Shown one piece after another: positions 1 through 6,107 of a stretch of DNA of 6,623 nt. The notes beneath the pieces are model-generated. The model was not told the DNA's origin. It searched no databases and saw only the letters and a list, made by a program, of their open reading frames with translations. The DNA is from Bacteroidota bacterium (GTDB lineage: Bacteria > Bacteroidota > Bacteroidia > 2-12-FULL-35-15): positions 1 through 6,623 of the forward strand of contig JAIOQD010000430.1 in the NCBI GenBank assembly GCA_021413595.1. Direction: 5' to 3'. Position numbers and translations under genes: made by a program. The first letter of the stretch is position 1; every line of letters begins with the position of its first letter.

Positions 1-83
1 TTTTTTTAATCTGATGCTTTACAAAAAAAGTAAAATATCGGGTACAAGCCTTATTTTTATCCTTAATCTTAAGAAAAAATTAA

Positions 84-413
84 TCTTAGAGCCTGTTTAA
101 ATTTTATTCAAAATTAATTCTATCATTACCTTTAGTTTCTAAATAATCTTTAAATTGTGAATGAAAACCATATTTACAGGCAATGTTCTTCTCTGACCTG
201 TTCTTCTCTGAAGAAAGAATTGGCTTTTTCGCCAAGAGGGATCTTGTTGGTGGTTTTAGCAATATCTTTCATAATAAGAAGATCCCTTCTACTGCGAAGA
301 ACAGGTCACAAAAGTTCGGGATGACACAGCCGGAAATAGTTTCAACAGAAATTAGAAATGAGCAATGGATTTAATAACAAAATATATAGTTAAATTTTAA
401 ACAGGCTCTAAGA
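84..413. mobile_element. MITE-like non-coding element with nested inverted repeats (copy 1)
   Basis: The ends form a terminal inverted repeat: 84-106 pairs with 391-413 at 22 of 23 positions, with the core GAGCCTGTTTAAA at the left end. Inside are a 13-bp perfect inverted repeat (194-206 with 296-308), an 8-bp one (238-245 with 279-286) and a 5-bp hairpin (220-224 with 231-235), so the whole element can fold into one long branched hairpin. A 13-bp direct repeat, TGTTCTTCTCTGA, occurs at 184-196 and 199-211. No transposase is encoded. If the true tip is GAGCC, a TA dinucleotide flanks both ends (87-88 and 409-410), which would fit a 2-bp target duplication, but the ends are not certain. The right half recurs at 2624-2760, which shows that it is a dispersed repeat. 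Inference: a non-autonomous element mobilised by an insertion sequence elsewhere in the genome. The parent family is not determined. Confidence 0.7.
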
Positions 414-467
414 GAAATATCATGGCTTTGATGCTTTTTAAAAATATCATTTAAATAAAACTAAAAT

Positions 468-755
468 ATGAAATACATTGTGAAATATTATCGGATAGCC
501 TTAATGGGAATTATCATTGGCATATCAAAACCTGCAACAGCTCAAATTAAAACTTCAACTGAAACAAGAAAGCAAGCGAAAATTGAATTAAAGGCCGAAC
601 AAAAAAGAGAAAAAGAAAGAAAAAACGAAGAACAAAAAGCAAAGGCCGAAACAGAAAAAAACAATGACACTTTTATGGATGAAAAAGTTTCAAAAAAGCG
701 AAAAGGAAAAAAATCAAAACCTGTAAAAGAAGCCACTAAAAGGGGGAATGAATAA
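468..755 (+). CDS. Small exported Lys/Glu-rich protein, function unknown
   Basis: This encodes 95 residues. Residues 1-25 form a signal peptide: a basic N-terminus, a hydrophobic stretch (about residues 10-20, ALMGIIIGIS) and an A-T-A-Q cleavage site, so the mature part should start near Gln26 in the periplasm. The mature region is almost entirely charged, with K, E, R, Q and A dominating residues 33-65. That pattern fits a single alpha helix or coiled coil. A strongly basic, disordered tail follows (K76-K92, with KKRKGKKSK). There are no cysteines and no recognised domain. The start ATG lies in an A-rich leader without a Shine-Dalgarno sequence, as is usual in Bacteroidota. The gene begins only 54 bp after the MITE-like element and no clear promoter is visible between them. 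Low-complexity charged proteins of this kind are common and poorly characterised in the phylum. The signal peptide argues that the gene is real. No function can be assigned. Confidence 0.65.
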   Translation: MKYIVKYYRIALMGIIIGISKPATAQIKTSTETRKQAKIELKAEQKREKERKNEEQKAKAETEKNNDTFMDEKVSKKRKGKKSKPVKEATKRGNE

Positions 756-887
756 GATACTTTTGTTGCGAAAGGCCAGCAAATTTTCTATCGATTCAAG
801 TCTATATTAATTTGGCTTGTAAATTTTCAAAACAATATAACAAGAAAACAAAAGCACTTACAGTAAAAATGTTGCCTATTGTCGAAA

Positions 888-895
888 TATTTTTG
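888..895 (+). promoter_or_regulatory. Candidate -7 promoter box for mscL
   Basis: TATTTTTG matches the Bacteroidota -7 consensus TAnnTTTG at all six fixed positions. It would place transcription start near 900 and leave an untranslated leader of about 50 nt before the mscL ATG at 954. No TTG-type -33 element is found at the usual distance (the nearest TTG, at 872-874, is too close), and the region is AT-rich, so a chance match is possible. Confidence 0.3.
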
Positions 896-953
896 GGTGG
901 TGGTAACTAAAGTGTAAATTGCTCCGCGAAAATATTTAAATAAATAAATAAAA

Positions 954-1340
954 ATGGCAGTAATAAAAGAATTTAAAGAATTTATAATGCGTGGGAATGT
1001 TGTTGATTTAGCCATTGGGGTTATTATCGGTGCTGCATTTAGTAAAATCGTGAACTCATTAATTGAAGATATTATAACACCTTTGCTGTTGCAGCCGGTT
1101 TTAAAAGCAGCAAATGTAGCTACATTACAAGAATATGCCTGGCATGGTGCTAAACTTGGTTTATTCGTGAGTTCGGTTATTACATTCATATTAACTGCAT
1201 TTGTATTATTTATGATTATAAAAGCGATGAACGCGGCAAAGAAGAAAGAAGAAGCGGCTCCAGCTGCTATTGCAACGCCATCCACACAGGAAAAATTATT
1301 AACAGACATTAGAGATCTGTTAGCCGCCAAAAAAAACTAA
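954..1340 (+). CDS. mscL: Large-conductance mechanosensitive channel MscL
   Basis: MscL is an inner-membrane homopentamer that opens a wide pore when membrane tension nears the lytic limit, releasing solutes after hypo-osmotic shock. The 128 residues match the family along their length. Residues 1-13 are the amphipathic N-terminal helix. TM1 spans about 15-40 and carries the [18 protein letters not shown] signature, including Leu19 and Val23 (the pore constriction in E. coli numbering) and Gly22. A periplasmic loop follows (about 43-66), then TM2 (about 67-92). A KKKEE cluster and an Ala/Pro linker lead to the C-terminal helix [16 protein letters not shown], which bundles in the cytoplasm. 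The loop is about seven residues shorter than in E. coli, and TPLLLQP replaces the MPPLGLL segment, as is usual in Bacteroidota. E. coli Gly30 is Ser30 here. The gene lies 26 bp upstream of the DUF3078 gene with no terminator between, so the two are probably co-transcribed. Confidence 0.97.
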   Translation: MAVIKEFKEFIMRGNVVDLAIGVIIGAAFSKIVNSLIEDIITPLLLQPVLKAANVATLQEYAWHGAKLGLFVSSVITFILTAFVLFMIIKAMNAAKKKEEAAPAAIATPSTQEKLLTDIRDLLAAKKN

Positions 1341-1366
1341 TTCATTAAAAAAAACAAAAAAACAGT

Positions 1367-2317
1367 ATGAAAAATATACTCATAGCAGTATTTTTTTGCA
1401 TTGCCGAAGTATTGATAGGGCAAGAAGCAAAAACTGACACTACTTATTGGAAAAAGTCGGGTTTTTTAGGGTTAAACGCGAGTCAAACCTCATTAAGCAA
1501 TTGGCAAGGAGGAGGCGAAAATAACGTGGCAATTAATGCAATATTAAATGTTGAAGCCATATATAAAAAAGAGAAACAAGAATGGACAAATAAATTAGAT
1601 GCGCAGTATGGTTTAATCAAACCGGGAGATGTGAAAAATTTTCGAAAAAATATTGATCAGTTATTCGCTCTTTCCAAATACAACATTAGCGCTTTTGGAA
1701 AATACTGGTACTATGCAGCACAAGCCGATTATCGTACTCAATTTTCCCCAGGTTATAACTATGATGGTGATTCAATAATTGGCAGAGCAACTTCAGATAT
1801 AAACTCTCCCGGTTATATACAGTTGGCTTTAGGTTTAGATTTTAAACCTACCGATTATTTTTCAGTTACTATTGCTCCTGCTGCCGGAAAAGTTACTATT
1901 GTAAACCGCCAATATTTGGCAGATATAGGTGCATTTGGTGTTGAAAAAGCAAGCTATGATAATGCAGGAAATATTGTAAGTCATGGAAAAAAAATACGCT
2001 ATGAATTTGGAGGCCGAATTGTTGTAAAGTTTAAAAAAGAAATTGTAAAAAACTTTACCCTCGACTCCTACTTAGATTTATTCTCAAATTATGCTCATAA
2101 CCCTCAAAATATAGATGTTGTATTTAATAATTTATTCACACTAAGAATAAATAAATATTTTTCAGCCAATTTTATTTCCCAGTTGACGTATGACGATGAT
2201 ATTATTATAAAACGTGATTGGGATAAAGATGGCAACTATGATAATAAAAATGACATCAATGGTCCAAGAGTGCAATTGCTTTCAACGGTTGCCATAGGTT
2301 TTGGATACAAATTTTAA
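1367..2317 (+). CDS. DUF3078 family outer-membrane beta-barrel protein
   Basis: This encodes 316 residues. Residues 1-18 are a signal peptide (MKNILIAVFFCIAEVLIG, then Q19). The mature start carries the DUF3078 hallmark: W28-KKSGFLGLNASQTSLSNWQGGGEN (about 28-52), followed by a YKK segment and W-x-N-x-L-D-A-Q-YG (73-82). The rest alternates hydrophobic and polar residues in strand-sized blocks rich in Tyr and Phe. It ends in GFGYKF, a C-terminal phenylalanine of the kind recognised by the BAM machinery, so an outer-membrane barrel is expected. The loop D284-W-D-K-D-G-N-Y-D292 between late strands has the DxDxDG layout of calcium-binding loops. The family is widespread in Bacteroidota and its biochemical role is not established; transport or a structural role are both possible. 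The gene follows mscL by 26 bp and a terminator lies 60 bp after its stop, so it is the last gene of this unit. Confidence 0.9.
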   Translation: MKNILIAVFFCIAEVLIGQEAKTDTTYWKKSGFLGLNASQTSLSNWQGGGENNVAINAILNVEAIYKKEKQEWTNKLDAQYGLIKPGDVKNFRKNIDQLFALSKYNISAFGKYWYYAAQADYRTQFSPGYNYDGDSIIGRATSDINSPGYIQLALGLDFKPTDYFSVTIAPAAGKVTIVNRQYLADIGAFGVEKASYDNAGNIVSHGKKIRYEFGGRIVVKFKKEIVKNFTLDSYLDLFSNYAHNPQNIDVVFNNLFTLRINKYFSANFISQLTYDDDIIIKRDWDKDGNYDNKNDINGPRVQLLSTVAIGFGYKF

Positions 2318-2377
2318 TAGAACATAAAAAATAGTTAGCAAAATGGCCTAGAGGCTAATTCGGCAAAGGTTTTGATG

Positions 2378-2410
2378 AAAGGATATTGAACTGGTTTCAA
2401 TATCCTTTTT
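2378..2410 (+). terminator. Intrinsic terminator after mscL-DUF3078
   Basis: A perfect 13-bp stem (2378-2390 with 2396-2408) closes a 5-nt loop, CTGGT. The 3' arm runs directly into a T tract (2406-2410). It lies 60 bp downstream of the DUF3078 stop codon, which fits the end of the mscL transcript. The stem is AT-rich but has no mismatches. Confidence 0.8.
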
Positions 2411-2623
2411 GCTTATATAAAAAAAAGGATCATCAGAATAGCTATGAAATTTCCACTCTGCTACTAAAGTATTTCACTTTTTATAGATTTAATTTACGCT
2501 CTTATTTTCAGCAAAAAATTATTTTAATTTATTATCGCCACATGTGTACCCAAAAGCCATTTTTATTGTTGCGCTCGGTTGAATACCCTTGCCGGCTTTA
2601 TTAATGAAAGGATCTCCAGAGTC
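2411..2623. other. Intergenic region with no supported gene
   Basis: This stretch lies between the terminator and the second repeat copy and is AT-rich. An open frame crosses it (2386-2604), but it begins inside the terminator hairpin and has no protein-like features. The left terminal repeat expected for the second MITE-like copy (GAGCCTGTTT) was looked for here and not found. Nothing else is supported. Confidence 0.5.
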
Positions 2624-2639
2624 AGCAACATCCTTTCAT
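2604..2639. repeat. 10-bp inverted repeat at the left edge of copy 2
   Basis: ATGAAAGGAT (2604-2613) and ATCCTTTCAT (2630-2639) are perfect inverted repeats separated by 16 bases. The right arm falls within the sequence shared with copy 1, where the matching spot reads ATCTTTCAT (one base shorter) and has no partner. The left arm is therefore specific to this copy. It has no T tract and is unlikely to be a terminator. Confidence 0.5.
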
Positions 2640-2760
2640 AATAAAAAGATCCCTTACAAAAGTTCGGGATCACACAGCCGGAAATGGTTTCAACAGAAAA
2701 AACAATGAATAAAGTATCCAATAACAAAATATGTAATTAAATTTTAAACGGGCTCTAAGA
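2624..2760. mobile_element. Truncated second copy of the MITE-like element
   Basis: This segment aligns with 258-413 of copy 1. The shared blocks include TTCATAATAA, CAAAAGTTCGGGAT, ACACAGCCGGAAAT, GTTTCAACAGAAA, AATAACAAAATAT and the right terminal repeat TTAAATTTTAAACxGGCTCTAAGA, which has one change (G for A). It lacks the left half and the left terminal repeat. Relative to copy 1 it also lacks 19 bases equivalent to 289-307, which contain nearly all of the right arm of copy 1's internal 13-bp inverted repeat. It is a decayed or partial copy in the same orientation as copy 1 and lies about 200 bp upstream of the MscS-family gene. Confidence 0.75.
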
Positions 2761-2960
2761 ACAAAAACAAATAAATCCACTCTTTTAAGGTTATGGTTCA
2801 AACAGTTCTGCATACATTTACATTCTATTTTCTATTACTACAAAATAATTAATCATTCACTTATAATTCCGGCACACCTAACATTTAAATCTTAAAAAAA
2901 AATGTAAGTAGCTGCAATACTTTTTAGTAAAAATTCAAAACACAGCCAGTTACATAAAAC

Positions 2961-4820
2961 ATGAAAAAGAGATTCCTAATTTTTAGCTTATTAATTTTTC
3001 TTCCCTCCTTTTTCTCAGCACAAAATGGAAGTGCTGACTTGAAAAGTGATTCGTTAAATACTGTCATATTAAGCGCTTATGCTGAGAAAATTCAAAAAAT
3101 TGAGCAACAACATCTTACCGACTCATTAAAAAAAACAGAATTGGAGCTGCAGCTCAATACACTTAAAACAACTGACAATTTGAAGAAAGAACAGTTGCTA
3201 AAGCAAATTCAGGAATTAAATGAAAAAGACTTAAAACGTATTGAGCAGAAAAAAAGTGAGATCGATTCTTTAAGAGCTACAGTTAAAGGATTTCCTGTTA
3301 AAGGATTTTTCAATGATACTTTATTTATGGTATATAGCCGCCTTGGCAGTTTTTCCGCAAAAGAGAGGGCAGAAGCTATTAACGAAAGAGTTCAGAAGTT
3401 AAAGGGCGTTTACAGGTACAACAATGATTCCTTAAAATTAATTGAAGCAGAAACTACTGTTGATATCGTTTACGCTGAAGATATTATAACAAGTATTACA
3501 GAAAATGATGCAATATGGAATAACACAAACAAATCAGCACTGGCAAAAAAGTATAAGAATAAGGTTGAGCAGGAGCTCTTCAAATATGGAACTGCAACCA
3601 ATGCAGCTACATTGGTGAAGAATATTGGACTAGCCCTACTTGTTTTGATTGTACTAGCAATTATCATTTTTTATTTAAATCGATTTTTTCGCTGGCTGGC
3701 TTCAAAAATTCAACAACAGGAAAACAAACGTATTATAGGAATTAAAATTAAGAACTATACTTTATTTGATGCGAAGCGACAAGTAAATGCTCTCTTGGCC
3801 TTAACAAATTTTATTAGATGGGTATTGATTTTACTTCTTGTTTATCTGACACTGCCAACCCTATTTAGCATATTTCCCTGGACAAAAGGATTTACAGGAA
3901 CCCTTTTAGGATATATTCTGAATCCCTTAAAAAAAATGACACATGGGATATGGAATTACCTTCCAAACTTATTTACTATAATAGTTATAATAGTGGTTTT
4001 TAGATACGTTATCAAAGGGTTCCGTTTTTTAAAAACTGAAATTGAAAAAGGTCGTTTAAAATTGCCTGGATTTTATACCGACTGGGCAAACCCAACTTAC
4101 CAGATTATCCGGATAATCATTTGGGCATTTATGATAGTGGTTATATTCCCTTACTTGCCGGGCAGCGATTCACATATTTTTCAGGGTGTGTCCGTATTTC
4201 TGGGTTTCCTGTTTACATTTAGTTCTGCTGGTTCCCTTTCTAATATCGTAGCTGGATTAGTAATTACTTATATGCGGTTATTTAATATTGGAGACCGGGT
4301 AAAAATCGGAGATATAACAGGGGATGTGATAGAAAAATCGCTACTGGTTACGAGAATCAGAACAATCAAAAATGAAATTATTTCCGTACCCAATTCAACG
4401 GTAATGAATAATCATACTATTAATTACTGTAGTGATGCCCCGGAGAAGGGCTTGATTATTCATACAACAGTTACGATTGGATATGATGCGCCCTGGAAAA
4501 AGGTGCACGAGGCATTAATTGATGCCGCGCTAAAAACCAATTTAATTTTAGAAGAACCCACCCCGTTTGTCCTGCAAACAAGCCTTGACGATTTTTATGT
4601 TTCCTATCAGATTAACGCATATACAAAAGAACCGAATATGCAGGCAAATATTTATTCTGATTTACATCAGAACATTCAGGATTCTTGTAATGAACGAGGA
4701 ATTGAAATACTCTCACCGCACTACAGGGCAGCAAGAGATGGCAACATGACAACCATACCCGAAAATTATTTAGGAAAGGATTATAAAGCGCCTGGTTTTA
4801 ATGTTAATATTAATAAGTAG
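2961..4820 (+). CDS. MscS-family mechanosensitive ion channel with periplasmic coiled-coil domain
   Basis: This encodes 619 residues, about twice the length of E. coli MscS (286). Residues 1-20 are a signal peptide (…FLPSFFSA, then Q21). A Lys/Glu/Leu-rich coiled coil spans about 35-108. A periplasmic domain (about 110-212) starts with the RLGSFSAKERAEAI block. Predicted membrane segments are about 219-240, 278-303, 334-352, 380-399 and 407-440; the last is the pore helix, with SSAGSLSNIVAG matching the MscS LQGSLSNLAAG region. The MscS beta domain follows (about 441-490: F-N-I-G-D-R-V-K-I-G, then ISVPNSTV), then the alpha/beta cytoplasmic domain to about 590, ending SPHYRAARDGN. The family gates solute efflux under membrane tension. 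The domain order resembles MscK/MscM-like channels in having an extra N-terminal periplasmic part, but this part is much shorter and of a Bacteroidota type. The gene appears to be transcribed alone. No clear promoter was found in the leader; TACTTTTT at 2918-2925 is only a partial -7 match. Confidence 0.93.
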   Translation: MKKRFLIFSLLIFLPSFFSAQNGSADLKSDSLNTVILSAYAEKIQKIEQQHLTDSLKKTELELQLNTLKTTDNLKKEQLLKQIQELNEKDLKRIEQKKSEIDSLRATVKGFPVKGFFNDTLFMVYSRLGSFSAKERAEAINERVQKLKGVYRYNNDSLKLIEAETTVDIVYAEDIITSITENDAIWNNTNKSALAKKYKNKVEQELFKYGTATNAATLVKNIGLALLVLIVLAIIIFYLNRFFRWLASKIQQQENKRIIGIKIKNYTLFDAKRQVNALLALTNFIRWVLILLLVYLTLPTLFSIFPWTKGFTGTLLGYILNPLKKMTHGIWNYLPNLFTIIVIIVVFRYVIKGFRFLKTEIEKGRLKLPGFYTDWANPTYQIIRIIIWAFMIVVIFPYLPGSDSHIFQGVSVFLGFLFTFSSAGSLSNIVAGLVITYMRLFNIGDRVKIGDITGDVIEKSLLVTRIRTIKNEIISVPNSTVMNNHTINYCSDAPEKGLIIHTTVTIGYDAPWKKVHEALIDAALKTNLILEEPTPFVLQTSLDDFYVSYQINAYTKEPNMQANIYSDLHQNIQDSCNERGIEILSPHYRAARDGNMTTIPENYLGKDYKAPGFNVNINK

Positions 4821-4825
4821 GGTTG

Positions 4826-4873
4826 ATGACCATTTTTAGTGTTTTATGGTAACACCCTTAAACCGTCATTTTT
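4826..4873 (+). terminator. Possible weak terminator after the MscS-family gene
   Basis: Six bases after the stop codon, ATGAC (4826-4830) can pair with GTCAT (4865-4869), followed by a T-rich run. An inner hairpin GTGTT/AACAC (4839-4843 with 4851-4855) sits in its loop. Both stems are short, so the call is weak. Confidence 0.25.
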
Positions 4874-4991
4874 ATTAGTACTTGGAGCAGTGTATAGAAT
4901 TTCGGATTTTAAAAAAATGTAGATGTGTTAACACTTGTAGCCTTAATAATTACATTGTTTATGGAAAACCTCCTATATAAAAGGCTGTTCT

Positions 4992-5024
4992 AAAACTTAA
5001 TTTTAAACCCCAAGTTAAGGTTTT
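4992..5024. terminator. Possible bidirectional terminator between the convergent genes
   Basis: AAAACTTAA (4992-5000) pairs with TTAAGGTTTT (5015-5024) with one bulged G and a 14-nt loop. Flanking A and T runs on each side allow a U-rich 3' arm in either direction. The position suits both the plus-strand MscS-family gene and the minus-strand regulator, whose stop codon is 18 bp to the right. The stem has few GC pairs, so the call is tentative. Confidence 0.35.
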
Positions 5025-5041
5025 CTTGATAAAATACCCGC

Positions 5042-5737
5042 TCAATAAAAAATCGCTATTTTTTCGAGTTCCTTTGGTTTAAGAATAACGATTTTTCTAC
5101 CGCTTGCTTCAATAATTTTTTCATCTTTTAGATAGCGAAGTATGCGCACCAGTGTTTCAATAGTTGTTCCAACATAATTGGCAAGGTCTTCGCGGGAAAG
5201 ATTGATAACTACCGGTAAGCGCTCTTTCCCATTTTTTTTATATTTTTCATTTATTATAAGCAGGGACAAAGCCACTCTTTCCTTTACCGGTTGCTGGGCA
5301 AATAAAGTAAGTTTGTTTATCCAAACTGTAAATTCGTGAGCAAGATTAGTTAGCAATCGCCTGGCCAATACAGGAGATTCGTCCAATGCATGTATAAAAT
5401 ATTTTTGCGGAATAAACGAAAAAACACAATCTTCCAATGCGGAAGCAGAAACAGGGTTAGGCCCTTCACATACCAATGGACGATATCCCATTATTTCACC
5501 TTTGCGATAAATATAAGCTATCTGCTCCTTCCCATCCCTATTGGTCTGATATATTTTTACTTTGCCTTTCCTTAAAATATACACTCCTTTGGAATAGCTT
5601 CCTTCACGGTACACAACTCTTCCTTTTGGAATTTCAATCCGCTGCATTTCCTGCTTCAAAAGCCGGAATTCCTTAACAGGTAACCCATCTAGAATAGATT
5701 CTGTTTTAAAGTGATATTTTTCGATTCTGAAAGTCAT
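5042..5737 (-). CDS. Crp/Fnr family transcriptional regulator
   Basis: This encodes 231 residues, the usual size for the family. Residues about 15-118 form the cyclic-nucleotide-binding-type beta roll (K-G-V-Y-I-L-R-K-G-K-V-K-I-Y at 50-63; G-E-I-M-G-Y near 80-85). A long dimerisation helix follows (about 118-148), then a winged helix-turn-helix (about 150-222) with LSREDLANYVG and recognition helix T-I-E-T-L-V-R (192-198). FNR has T-V-E-T-I-S-R and CRP has S-R-E-T-V-G-R at the same place, so the hydrophobic residue 193 suggests FNR-like TTGAT half-sites. Only two cysteines are present (90 and 104) and neither is in an N-terminal cluster, so an FNR-type 4Fe-4S oxygen sensor is unlikely. The segment aligned with the CRP cAMP contact (E-R-S-A) reads N-P-V-S-A, so cAMP binding is also doubtful. 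The ligand is unknown. The gene is monocistronic and convergent with the MscS-family gene. CACCTTTG on the minus strand (5807-5800) is a near match to a -7 box. Confidence 0.92.
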   Translation of the reverse strand: MTFRIEKYHFKTESILDGLPVKEFRLLKQEMQRIEIPKGRVVYREGSYSKGVYILRKGKVKIYQTNRDGKEQIAYIYRKGEIMGYRPLVCEGPNPVSASALEDCVFSFIPQKYFIHALDESPVLARRLLTNLAHEFTVWINKLTLFAQQPVKERVALSLLIINEKYKKNGKERLPVVINLSREDLANYVGTTIETLVRILRYLKDEKIIEASGRKIVILKPKELEKIAIFY

Positions 5738-5806
5738 TTAATAATGTGAAAATACGGTTAAAATTTTGTTATTCTAGTTGTTACATTAAGTATAAAGAAC
5801 AAAGGT

Positions 5807-5880
5807 GATGCTGAACTTGCCTACCCAGATGGTTACCAAGGTTTCCGCACCCTTGCGATTCTGAAACAAGTTCCGTTGAC
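5807..5880. repeat. GC-richer inverted-repeat segment upstream of the regulator
   Basis: GAACTTG (5813-5819) pairs with CAAGTTC (5867-5873), and inside it CAAGG (5837-5841) pairs with CCTTG (5851-5855). The stretch is clearly richer in GC than its surroundings. The edges, GATGCTGAACTTG and GATTCTGAAACAAGTTC, look like a diverged copy of the short GATxCTGAAACAAGTTC hairpin repeats that are scattered between genes in many Bacteroidota (my recollection, not searched). If the regulator is transcribed from the palindrome at 5920-5947, this hairpin would lie in its 5' leader. Confidence 0.4.
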
Positions 5881-5919
5881 CTGAATTTTACACATCACAA
5901 TATAACTCATTTTTGATTT

Positions 5920-5947
5920 TTAAAAATTGATATATGTCAATTTTTAA
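5920..5947. promoter_or_regulatory. Perfect 28-bp palindrome with FNR-type core: probable Crp/Fnr operator
   Basis: Two perfect 11-base arms (5920-5930 TTAAAAATTGA and 5937-5947 TCAATTTTTAA) flank a 6-bp spacer, TATATG. The core TTGATATATGTCAA (5927-5940 inner part) matches the FNR consensus TTGATnnnnATCAA at nine of ten defined positions. The Crp/Fnr regulator encoded 183 bp away has an FNR-like recognition helix, which makes it the natural candidate to bind here. The centre (5933.5) is 29.5 bp from the TACCTTTG promoter box, which places it near -41 and suits class II activation. Confidence 0.65.
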
Positions 5948-5962
5948 TCGCATCACTTCATT

Positions 5963-5970
5963 TACCTTTG
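5963..5970 (+). promoter_or_regulatory. Candidate -7 promoter box TACCTTTG
   Basis: This is an exact match to the Bacteroidota -7 consensus TAnnTTTG, 15 bp downstream of the palindromic operator. There is no TTG-type -33 box at the standard distance; the operator occupies that area, as expected for an activator-dependent promoter. The predicted transcription start is about 5974-5977. No long gene follows closely on this strand. Confidence 0.5.
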
Positions 5971-5974
5971 TTAT

Positions 5975-6090
5975 CAGATTATATGCCAATTATTGAAAGA
6001 ATTGGAAGTCCATCCGGTTAACCGCTTAAATTCTTTATTCTTTTGTGATTTTGATTAAATTTTTAAGAAAAAAAGGTGGACTTCCTTTTT
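5975..6090 (+). ncRNA. Candidate small RNA or attenuated leader downstream of the FNR-type promoter
   Basis: From the predicted start (about 5975) to a T tract at 6086-6090 is roughly 115 nt. The 3' end is an 11-bp stem, GGAAGTCCATC (6004-6014) with GGTGGACTTCC (6075-6085), including one G·U pair and followed directly by TTTTT. The 60-nt loop holds a 10-bp palindrome, CGGTTAACCG (6015-6024), and a 6-bp stem (6025-6030 with 6062-6067). A 5' hairpin, CCAATT/AATTGG (5986-5991 with 6000-6005), overlaps the first two bases of the long stem. A 12-codon frame, ATG to TAA (5983-6021, MPIIERIGSPSG), runs through the 5' arm and could be a leader peptide, but has no visible ribosome-binding site. The boundaries are inferred, transcription is unproven, and the large loop is unusual for an intrinsic terminator. 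Confidence 0.35.
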
Positions 6091-6107
6091 ATCAGAGGAT
6101 ACATTTT

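Noticed and set aside
63..88. Repeated TTAATCTTA (63-71 and 80-88) beside the left end of the first element
   Set aside because: It is low-complexity sequence and the second copy overlaps the terminal repeat; no matching sequence follows the right end, so it is not a target duplication.
183..374. Open frame of 63 codons inside the first MITE-like element
   Set aside because: It lies wholly within inverted and direct repeats, has no leader, and the related stretch at 2624-2760 does not keep the frame.
817..830. TTGTAAATTTTCAA upstream of mscL as a second FNR-type site
   Set aside because: Only the outer TTG, CAA and part of the core fit, it lacks TTGAT/ATCAA, and AT-rich DNA gives such matches often.
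827..1330. Long minus-strand open frame opposite mscL
   Set aside because: It is the antisense shadow of the strongly supported mscL gene and has no family resemblance of its own.
2386..2604. Open frame of 72 codons after the DUF3078 gene
   Set aside because: It starts inside the terminator hairpin, is rich in Tyr, Phe, Leu and Lys as expected of AT-rich noise, and shows no domain or leader.
4925..4934. Perfect 10-bp palindrome GTGTTAACAC between the convergent genes
   Set aside because: It is short, not next to a promoter, and unlike the FNR-type palindrome, so it could be chance.
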